From Halicephalobus mephisto (taxonomy: Eukaryota > Nematoda > Chromadorea > Rhabditida > Panagrolaimidae), in the NCBI GenBank assembly GCA_009193035.1, contig SWDT01000153.1, positions 1-28,684 of the forward strand: a DNA stretch of 28,684 nt, read 5' to 3'. Positions 21,760 through 28,684 of the stretch are shown here, piece by piece. Made by a program: the position numbers and the translations under genes. The notes under the pieces were generated by a model that had not been told where the DNA came from, did not search any database, and saw only the letters and a list, made by a program, of their open reading frames with translations. The stretch's first letter is position 1. Each line of letters begins with the position of its first letter.

Positions 21760-22664
21760 ATGCGGTCAGTCACCTCCGTGACCATGAAGTCGACTGGCAC
21801 GGTGTTGTTTTTAATTTTGTTTTTCACTGTCAAAGGTCTGGTTTCATAATTTAAAAGAAATAATTTAATTTAATTCAGGTTATGAAATTCTTGGGGGGAT
21901 TCCGGTTCCGGGTAGAACCGTCCCGGTCCTGGATTCTTTCAAATTTTATTCGACCAGTTGTGTTCCGAAAAACGGAAAATCGATTTTCTCTCTGAGCGAA
22001 CTTCAGAAACTTCTAAGTGCCAGTGACGCCAGATCCATCGCGGAGAGGATTCACAGAGCTTTGAGGATATCCGTTGCTGACATCGATGTGGAAAAAATCA
22101 AAGGAAAATGGTATACTGTAGTCGACTCCCCGAGTGTCCATCCCGAAACTTGTGTCGTCAGTTATCTGAATCTCATTAAATCCAGTCGGTTGACGGCCGG
22201 ATTCACGTTCGATCAGTACTCCAGAAGCCGGGTTTCTGATTCCGCAAAAGTCAACATCATCCACGGCCACGCGAGGAAAGTCGGGCCTAATCCGGACAAC
22301 TTCTTCTTCGTCACAGGTCATCCTAGTGATGCTTGTCCATGTAAAACTTCCATAATCCTTGCTAAACTACAGTAATTTTTCAGATTTTCCAATCATGTTA
22401 GGTCCAGAAAACGAGGAAAAAAAATTCGAATTTGTTGTTTTAACTCAAGCCCTGAAGCATCCCACGATGGTCTTAGCCAGGGATCCTCTCAGATTCCAAG
22501 CCAAATTCGAGAAAGAAGTTAAGGATTTCCTGGAGAAATCCGGATATCTGAACGCCATCACATCCCTCAACAATCCGCTCTACTTTGTAAACGCCACAAA
22601 ATGCATGGAAAAACACGCCTACGCTTACGATCCCCGGGATTCTGAAGAAACGGATTTACTTTAA
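21760..22664 (+). CDS. Secreted lipocalin, nematode LPR type
   Basis: Small extracellular carrier-type protein; LPR lipocalins in C. elegans act in the apical extracellular matrix and cuticle. Three exons, 21760-21835, 21879-22340 and 22384-22664, have two 43-nt introns and consistent phases, giving 272 aa from the first ATG or 264 from the second at 21784. The second ATG begins MKSTGTVLFLILFFTVKG, a good signal peptide, so it is the likely start. Motifs: the lipocalin GxW in KGKWYTVVDS, then a cysteine (HPETCVVSY), TGHPSDACPY spanning the second intron, VVLTQALKHPTMVLARDP, KEVKDFLEKSGY, and a last cysteine in NATKCMEKH. These match my memory of nematode LPR proteins. Acceptor TTGCAG at 21737 is 22 nt before the first ATG. 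AATAAA follows at 22719-22724. The gene is intact, with no breaks seen. Confidence 0.9.
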
Positions 22665-22718
22665 TCACAGTGTTCTTACGGGTATTTACTAATATTAACA
22701 ACTTTGAAATTTACGAAA

Positions 22719-22724
22719 AATAAA
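22719..22724 (+). promoter_or_regulatory. Poly(A) signal AATAAA
   Basis: Lies 54 nt after the lipocalin stop codon. Confidence 0.7.
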
Positions 22725-23070
22725 ATTAAAAAAACTAAAAATCGATGTATTGGTCGCTTAAATGGAAGATTTTCTAAAATTTTTTTCCGATTTTTATGAG
22801 CATTGTCAATTTGAAAATTTTAATAGAATTTCGAAACTAATTCGAAAATCCAAAAATTCGAATTTGAATCGAGTAGTTCAGAAATTGAAGGCTTCCAAAA
22901 GCGACGATTGCGGTCAGTACACAAAAAGCGTAACTTTTGGTCGAGTAAAAATCGGAAATCGTTTTTATTACTTGTAATTTTCGTCATTGAAGAGATAGCC
23001 TGAATATCAGGGCTGTGGAATACTGTAGAGCACGAGTAAGACCCTTGATTATTTTTTGTCAGATGTGAGA
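22725..23070. other. Intergenic; nothing firm
   Basis: Contains a 71-codon open frame at 22762-22977, rich in K, S, N and F, without splice context or recognised motif. It is probably chance. Confidence 0.4.
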
Positions 23071-23322
23071 TATAATGTATTTTCTGAGAAAATCGAGGTC
23101 CAGGATTCTGAAGTGGCTTCTGGAACGAGTTTCAGAATCCGCACCTTCTGAAGCACTCACATGTTACATGTCATTCGACGGAGAATTAAATTCTGAATCT
23201 CGCTTCAGAAGACCGGACTTTGATTTTTCGCAATCATGTTCTTAGGGAATTATATGGACAGAAAATTAATAAAAAACAACAAGCCTCCGAGATTTGCCGA
23301 TTTTCTCAGAAAATGCGTTATA
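23071..23322. mobile_element. Relic MITE, 252 bp
   Basis: The ends are TATAATGTATTTTCTGAGAA and an inverse TTCTCAGAAAATGCGTTATA. The interior (CACATGTTACATGT, then GAATTAAATTC) resembles the long TIR of the 10754 element (CACATGTTATATATTAGT, then AAATTTAATTC). It is therefore likely a diverged short member of that family. The right end touches the next MITE. Confidence 0.6.
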
Positions 23323-23499
23323 CAGTAGAACTTGGATATAAGGTACCCCCTTGGGATCGGGCAAAGCGTATCTTGTAAGAAAGGATATATCATAGAGGGG
23401 GTAAATTTGAAGGCAAACTAACCAAACACACTCACTCACACCGTATCCTATAATAAGACATATGTTATAGCCAGGATATTTTACATCCAAGTTCTACTA
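23323..23499. mobile_element. Tc1/mariner-type MITE, 177 bp
   Basis: The left end is CAGTAGAACTTGGATATAAG; the right end is the inverse, ATCCAAGTTCTACTA, with TA on both sides. It has the same end pattern as the MITE at 8386-8571 (CAGTGGAATCTCGATATAA), so the two are one family. No coding capacity. Confidence 0.8.
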
Positions 23500-23639
23500 T
23501 ATAATAATTTCCGTGCTTTATTTGTTGAGTAAAGATTAGTAATGTACTTCCTGTTTCTATCTCAACAGTCACAAAAGTTAAATACTGATGAAAAAAGCGA
23601 CGATTGTGCCACATTTTGCAATTTGTTCGAAACGTTGTC

Positions 23640-24190
23640 TCGTCGTTACTTTATTCTGAGCACAAATCTCAAACTTGGGTAATTAAATATTACAAACAAG
23701 TTATAAAATACAAAAGCAACACAATCGATCAATCTTTCTTAAGACTGTTAGCAGTCTCTCTGGATCAGTGTCATTATCTCCATTCCGATCAAATATATCC
23801 TATTTTCAACTATTTAATTAACTTATTTTCATTAAATATTGTTCAAAAAGGTGTTTTCGATTTATTCCGAACTCAAATTTGAGTAATTAAATATCATAAA
23901 CAAGTTATAAAATACAAATATAACACGATTGATAAATCTTTCTTGAGACTGTTAGAAGTTTCTCTGGATCGGTGTCATTATCTCCATTCTGATCAAATAT
24001 ATCCTATTTTCAACTATTTAATTAACCTATTTTCATTAAATATTGTTCAAAAAGGTGTTTTCGATTTATTCCGAACTCAAATTTGAGTAATTAAATATCA
24101 TAAGCAAGTTATAAAATACAAATATAACACGATCGAAAAACCTTTATTAAGACTGTTAGCAGTCTTTCTGGATCAGTGACGTCATCGCCG
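23640..24190. repeat. 204-bp tandem repeat, about 2.6 copies
   Basis: The marker AATTAAATAT recurs at 23681, 23885 and 24089, exactly 204 bp apart. Each copy contains AAGACTGTTAG, TCTGGATC and CTATTTAATTAAC. Copies are close to identical. A TGACGTCA lies at the end, near 24177. The open frame across copy 1 is probably incidental. Confidence 0.95.
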
Positions 24191-24677
24191 TTTCGATCAC
24201 AATTATTACCCGGCCGAAAGTTACGGTTTTTGTGTGATAACATTCATCAAGGAACTTCGGATTGCATATGATGATTAATTGGACAAAATCAAAATGAATT
24301 GGTTGACAAAATAGACATTGAGTCTCATTATCGCCAATTACGAATACACCTAAAAAATCCTGTTTTGAAAGTGTTCAATTAATAGATTTCCAAAACTCAA
24401 AACAGACTTTCAAGGTTTTTTCATCGAAATTTAATTTATTTGTTTTTACTTTTCATCAGTTGTCTTTATTAAAATCAAAAAATATCGGTTTTTTTATTTT
24501 AGTTTAAAAAATAGATTCATACATAAAAAAATTTTTTAAATTTTAATTCATATGTCCAAATTACAAATAACTAAAATAAAATCGTGGCAAATGTAACTTT
24601 ATAAAAACAAGATTCAGGAAAATTACGAAAATTCAAAAAACAAATTTAAAAAAAAAATAATTTTTTTTTAAAGTTGT
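24191..24677. other. Intergenic, AT-rich
   Basis: A G/C-richer stretch near 24195-24330 precedes long A/T runs. No gene or repeat was recognised. Confidence 0.4.
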
Positions 24678-24683
24678 TTTATT
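24678..24683 (-). promoter_or_regulatory. Poly(A) signal AATAAA (minus strand)
   Basis: Lies about 40 nt past the stop of the minus-strand gene ending at 24722. Confidence 0.55.
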
Positions 24684-24721
24684 TTAAATATTAATAGTAA
24701 CATTGTTGGATTGTCATATGT

Positions 24722-26534
24722 TTATTTATTTGTATTCAGATATTGACAAATAAGATGTTCCGTTTCTTTATCCAGAGATAGATCCCGGAGTTTTTTTAAA
24801 ATGACTTTGATTTGTTCGTTTTTCTTGTTCTGAGACTGAAGATCGACGAGAGCGATGAGGATCTTCGGATCAGTGGCTTCTTTATTTTTATCTCTTATTT
24901 TATAAAGTTGTCGACTGATTTTAGAAAGTATATTATCGTCCTTGTCCGTCCTATGTTGATTCACTTCTGTTCCAGGGACCGGAGGATGAACGATATCTTC
25001 TTCTTTTTCTTTTTTTTCTTCTTTTTCTTTTTTTTCTTTTTTATCTTTTTCTTCTTCTTCTTCTTTTTTATGACTTGGATGGTGGCAGATGAGAAGCTTG
25101 TCTTTGTACTTCTTTGATCCGCAGGGACAGAAGATGATCGTTTTTTCTTTATGGCAAACGAAGTGCCCACATTTGGTACATACCCACTTCCTTAGATCTG
25201 GAGTACATTCTTCAGGACATTCCGATTCTAATACCGGCGTGTTATTCGGAATCTCCGCTTTCGTTGCAGCTGCCATGTCGACGAATCCGAAGAGAATCTT
25301 TTTGTTATCCGCATTTCCGATGTACGGTTCAATTGCTGTAGTGTCCTTCAGTACAGTACAATGTTTGAACTTAGTCGTCATTTGGAATAAGTTAACGACT
25401 TTTTGAAATCCAGAAGGAGTCCCGATAAATTGATTTACTCGAGTCCTCCATTCTCCGTTGACTTCTGTCGGAATCCATTTATTAAGTTCACGAAACCAAG
25501 ATTCCAATTCCACAACAGTAGCCGGTAGATAATCCCCTTCGTTGATGTTATTTCCATGTTCCACAGAGTATCTGATGTAATTCATGTAGTCAGAAAAAAG
25601 TTTCTTCAATATCGGATAGAGTTCGAAAAAGTTGTTTGTTTTTATTTTTAAATTGTTGAAGATTTCTTTAGTTTTATTCAAATCCGCACAAATCTTAACG
25701 AATGAATTTTCGTCAGATTCCACATCTGCCACGATTCTTGGATATCCTGCTTTTTCTAATTTCAGTTCGATTTTCCTGTAGACACAGTAAAGAGCAGAGA
25801 GGAATCTCATAAATCCGTCCTTATTGTTGATGACTGTTCCTCGAAATTGTCACTCAGTTTCTCGAAACCAAACCAGAGAGAAATGTCAGGCTCCGCTTGG
25901 TCTCCTTTCTCACACAGACCGATCAAGTCCACGAGTTCCCCAGAGTCATTTCTTTCGTCTCATTGTAGTTGATCAGAACAGAACTTTGCACTTGATCGTC
26001 TTGTTCTCATTATTGAGAGTTTTGCTGGTAAACAAAGTCCCCACCTATAACTACTAGAAGATTAAGAATTTCGTCATTGAAACAAACCTGCTTTTCTTCT
26101 TTAAGAAACTCACTTTGGGGGAAAATTATCCACAATTCCACACCGTAGTCAATTCTGTTGATATAATGACTACAGTTGGATGGGTACTTTGGCAGTTTTC
26201 TGCATTCGTCCCTTCGTCTTTCGACGTAGTAGTTGAGTGCCCAGTACTGTGCTTGATCGAAGACGAGTTGAAGATCGAAAAACTTCCTGTAGCTTTTCTC
26301 CAACAAAATACTCGGAAAATTCAAATAATTCAAAAACAAGTCCGCTCTCGAATCACAGACATTTACATAATAGGGCAATTTCTCGCTTGACAACTGATAA
26401 ATGTCAAATATACGGATGTTCCTGAAGAACCTGGATTTGACGTTAGAGGGATATCCCTCCAAGGGGACCAGTCGCTTCAAGGAGTCATTGTAGCCCCATC
26501 CGAGTTTGCATTTGCGGCCGAACGTCGACGACAT
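24722..26534 (-). CDS. Stonustoxin-like (SNTX/MACPF-like) protein, frame-broken
   Basis: Two long open parts, 26010-26534 and 24722-25810, share a strand and are joined by coding-like sequence of similar G/C content. ATG at 26534 follows directly on acceptor TGTTCAG, a likely trans-splice site. The order of features resembles the SNTX family, which in fish includes venom subunits but also many non-venom proteins: an N-terminal part with a YGVELWIIF strand (like YGANAFFVF), a helical part, then a thioredoxin-like domain ending KKILFGFVDM. After that come features I do not link to SNTX: a cysteine cluster (CTKCGHFVC, then FCPCGSKKY and CHHPSH) like a zinc ribbon, a K/E tract (24991-25075), and a helical C-terminus. 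Frame breaks lie near 26021, 25980, 25945 and 25837. A single intron across 25838-26032 is a weaker alternative. Pore-forming or toxic activity cannot be inferred; the role is unknown. Confidence 0.5.
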
Positions 26535-26933
26535 CTGAACAGCAAAATTGATATTTTACAATTCCCAAAGAAACAGTGGAATACGGAGAGTGGAAACCGA
26601 GTATTGTCGTCCCTTAATTGGACGAACCACGTCTGACATCAGGTATGTTCGTCAATAGTGTAAAAAAGTCACGACAATTCCAACTTAATCGAATGCAATT
26701 TAATTTTCAAAATTCTTCTTTATTTTTTATTTTCTTATAATTACTAAATCATTAAAAAAGTTTTTTCAATATGTTTTTAAAGAAATAATATTCAGTATTA
26801 TATCAGAATTTCCAACAATTTTAATTGTGAAAATTATTTTTATAAAACTTCAGAAAATTTCCTTCTTTATTGTAATAATCGAACCAGTTCAATTGAAAAA
26901 AAGGAAAAATCGAAATCACAAAGATTATTTTAT
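26535..26933. other. Intergenic; 5' flank of the minus-strand gene
   Basis: G/C-moderate to about 26690, then A/T-rich. No feature was recognised apart from the acceptor next to 26534. Confidence 0.4.
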
Positions 26934-27170
26934 AGTTAAATTTACAACGCTCGTTTGGAGTACTGTAGTTAAATTTACAACGCTTATTTGGAGTACTGTA
27001 GTTAAATTTACAACGCTTATTTGGAGTACTGTAGTTAAATTTATAACGCTTATTTGGAGTACTGTAGTTAAATTTACAACGCTCGTTTGGAGTACTGTAG
27101 TTAAATTTACAACGCTTATTTGGAGTACTGTAATTAAATTTATAACGCTCGTTTGGAGTACTGTAGTTAA
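26934..27170. repeat. 33-bp tandem array, seven copies
   Basis: The unit reads about GTAGTTAAATTTACAACGCT followed by TATTTGGAGTACT, with exact 33-bp spacing (for example 26961 and 26994). Because 33 is a multiple of three and the unit lacks stops in several frames, both strands show open frames here; these are not genes. Confidence 0.97.
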
Positions 27171-27260
27171 AAGTCCCTCCAAATCCTAGTCTATGGTTCA
27201 CGGCACCGAGGGGGTGAAATTTGCTAAACCTATGTTCGGCAAGACTAAATAGACGGGTAG

Positions 27261-27288
27261 CCCTCTGAGAAGGTTATCAACCAGAGGG
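27261..27288. other. Nested hairpin
   Basis: CCCTCT (27261-27266) pairs with AGAGGG (27283-27288). Inside, GGTT (27272-27275) pairs with AACC (27279-27282) around loop ATC, leaving a GAGAA bulge on one side. It lies 24 nt upstream of the ATG of a small open frame. Confidence 0.45.
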
Positions 27289-27311
27289 TCTTTACTGCCA
27301 GAAAAACAACT

Positions 27312-27518
27312 ATGAAAAAGTTTAATCAAAAACGACCCCGAATCCTATGTGCCGAAAGACAGAGGTGCGACAGTAATCTCACGGTCAATATTTCAAATAA
27401 TATATCCTATTTCCGTGTATCAACCGTCAATGCACGGACTTTGAAATTGTTCCGAAGAACATGGACTAGGATCGCCGGATCCAGATCAGAATGGCATAGT
27501 TGTGACCTGTGCTTTTAG
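27312..27518 (+). pseudogene. Possible non-LTR retroelement 5' fragment
   Basis: A 68-codon frame with a basic start and then FRVSTVNARTLKLFRR. This resembles the opening strand and NxRTL motif of the APE-type endonuclease of RTE-like non-LTR retrotransposons. No further endonuclease or reverse transcriptase follows in the window. Weak; it could be chance. Confidence 0.2.
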
Positions 27519-27540
27519 TATTCCAAAAACTGACAAAACG

Positions 27541-27612
27541 GTATTCAAGTATTTGAGTATTTAAGTATTTAAGTATTCAGATATTTAAGTATTCAAATAT
27601 TCAAGTATTTAG
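27541..27612. repeat. Short tandem repeat, GTATTtAA type
   Basis: About seven to eight units of 8-9 bp (AAGTATTT or CAAATATT variants). Confidence 0.8.
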
Positions 27613-27879
27613 AACTTCTTTAAACCATAAAAACAGAATTTCGATTAAAAATTACGTATTTTTGCACTTTTTATATAGAAAATTATTACTTGTTTTTGTA
27701 TTTGATTAAAAATATCCAAAATAGATTAACCAGAACTGTACATTCAGAAGTCAAAGGCGGAGTTTTTAGAATCATGAATTTTGAGACTTCATAATTCCAT
27801 TGAATGAAAACCAATCAAATTTTTTTTGGATGATATCTACCTCTGAAAATCTCCAACTTTTCTCCAGATACTGATTTCT

Positions 27880-28520
27880 GACACTATCCATAATATCTCG
27901 ACAACTATGGTACTCAATTATGAAATTCCTTTATTTAATCCAATTTAATCCTTTTGGACATGTCGCCAAACTCAACAACTCTATAAAAATTAATTACATA
28001 AAATAGGCAATTCTGAAGTTCTTCATGGTCTTGATACCTAACTACAAAATTATCATATTTTAACTTTCTTATTCAACCTAAATTAGACTTTTTGAACATG
28101 TCATTAAGTTCAACTGCTATATATATGGAAAAAAATCTTTGAAGTTTTTTATTATTTTAGTTTTGATACCTAATTACAAAATTATCATATTCTAAACTTT
28201 CTTATTCAATCAAAATTAGACTTTTTGAACATGTTACTAAGTTTAACTGGTATATATATATAAATCTTTGAAGTTTTTTATTGTTTCAGTTTTGATACCT
28301 AATTACAAAATCATCATATTTTAACTTTCTTATTCAACCCAAATTAGACTTTTTGAACATGTCATCAACCTCAGTTGTTTTTTAACAATTAACCATATAG
28401 AATAAATACTTTGAAATTCTCTACAACTGTTTCAAAATCTAGATGTAACATTACAGAATTACTTTATTCCAAAATATCCTATCTTATTTGAAATTGGTGG
28501 TTTCGGACATGTCGCCGGAC
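27880..28520. repeat. About 130-bp degenerate tandem repeat
   Basis: Five copies carry a GAACATGTC or GGACATGTC core (near 27955, 28094, 28226, 28357 and 28505). The middle ones share TTTTGATACCTAATTACAAA (near 28033, 28165 and 28294; spacing 129-132). The first and last copies are more diverged. Confidence 0.85.
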
Positions 28521-28566
28521 TCGGCTGGTTTTTAAAAATAACCTTATGGGCGTCTTTTTATTTCCG

Positions 28567-28580
28567 GGAGTCATGGAAAC
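28567..28580 (+). promoter_or_regulatory. X-box-like RFX/DAF-19 site
   Basis: GGAGTCATGGAAAC: the right half ATGGAAAC fits the X-box consensus ATRGNAAC perfectly, while the left half is poor. It ends 60 bp before the ATG at 28641, within the usual distance for nematode ciliary genes. It supports the ciliary call for that gene, but half-sites also occur by chance. Confidence 0.4.
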
Positions 28581-28640
28581 GACGACGCCGACGGTTTCCA
28601 ATTCCATTCCTCCGTTCCAAATTCAGTCGACTTTTTGAAA

Positions 28641-28684
28641 ATGTCTGTAGAAGATCCTTATACCGGATTTAATGATTATGATCA
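28641..28684 (+). CDS. osm-5: 5' end of likely IFT88 (osm-5) orthologue, cut by window
   Basis: Only 14 codons plus two bases are visible: MSVEDPYTGFNDYD. IFT88 proteins, TPR subunits of the intraflagellar transport B complex, open with an acidic EDDLYSGFNDYNP-like motif; the match in GFNDY and the preceding acidic-aromatic residues is close. IFT88 carries cargo along cilia and is needed for sensory cilia. An X-box-like site upstream agrees. The motif is short, so another protein is possible. Confidence 0.5.
   Translation, partial: MSVEDPYTGFNDYD

Noticed and set aside
22762..22977. 71-residue frame after the lipocalin
   Set aside because: Short, low-complexity, no splice or poly(A) context of its own.
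24812..25170. Plus-strand phenylalanine-rich and minus-strand lysine-only frames
   Set aside because: Other-frame readings of the K/E tract of the minus-strand gene.
25831..26034. A genuine intron joining the two parts of the stonustoxin-like gene
   Set aside because: Phase fits, but donor and acceptor are weak and the enclosed sequence has coding composition and family-like segments in shifted frames; kept only as an alternative.
26821..27201. Long open frames on both strands with an 11-residue repeat
   Set aside because: They arise because the 33-bp array unit is a multiple of three without stops; no start context, splice signals or protein-like composition outside the array.

Overview
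This is an AT-rich, repeat-rich eukaryotic window, most likely from a nematode other than Caenorhabditis elegans. The reasons are very short introns (42-47 nt) in several genes, acceptors of the TTTTCAG/TTTTTAG kind, a compact secreted lipocalin gene resembling the nematode LPR family, and an apparent ciliary gene start with an X-box-like site. Genes are small islands between minisatellites and nested DNA transposons. No prokaryotic features, tRNA, rRNA or CRISPR array were seen.

Layout. (1) 600-3369, minus: the large subunit of DNA primase (PRIM2/pri-2). It is recognisable block by block and keeps good splice sites, but many single-base frame breaks interrupt it. (2) 4361-9078, minus: a nearly complete K-Cl cotransporter (KCC, SLC12 family), seven coding exons, about 1044 aa, with one apparent 1-nt frameshift. 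Its introns hold a small Tc1/mariner-type MITE and a 25-bp array; a 26-bp array lies between it and the primase gene. (3) 9.1-10.75 kb: degenerate repeats and unassigned DNA. (4) 10.75-16.5 kb: a transposon cluster. An element with about 550-bp terminal inverted repeats (TIRs) contains a dead hAT transposon with clear target-site duplications, and directly abuts a mariner-like derivative with about 400-bp TIRs and a transposase remnant. (5) 16808-17715, plus: the last two exons of an unrecognised gene. (6) 18.2-19.5 kb: 121-bp tandem repeats and decayed relatives. (7) 19649-19928, plus: an orphan 3' exon with a poly(A) signal. (8) 20.2-21.4 kb: a satellite of about 23-bp units with a 115-bp higher-order period. 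(9) 21760-22664, plus: secreted LPR-type lipocalin. (10) 23.07-24.19 kb: two adjoining MITEs and a 204-bp tandem repeat. (11) 24722-26534, minus: a protein whose domain order suggests the stonustoxin-like family (MACPF-like, helical, thioredoxin-like) plus a zinc-ribbon-like cysteine cluster, with frame breaks in the middle. (12) 26.9-28.5 kb: minisatellites, a hairpin and a weak retroelement-like ORF. (13) 28641 to the end, plus: the first codons of a likely IFT88/osm-5 orthologue.

The genes do not form an evident pathway. The main surprises are the clustered single-base indels in the primase and stonustoxin-like genes (collective signs of uncorrected read sequence, or of recent decay), the nested transposon cluster, and the possible stonustoxin-like gene in a worm. 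All calls come from reading the sequence and remembered family features; no search was run.
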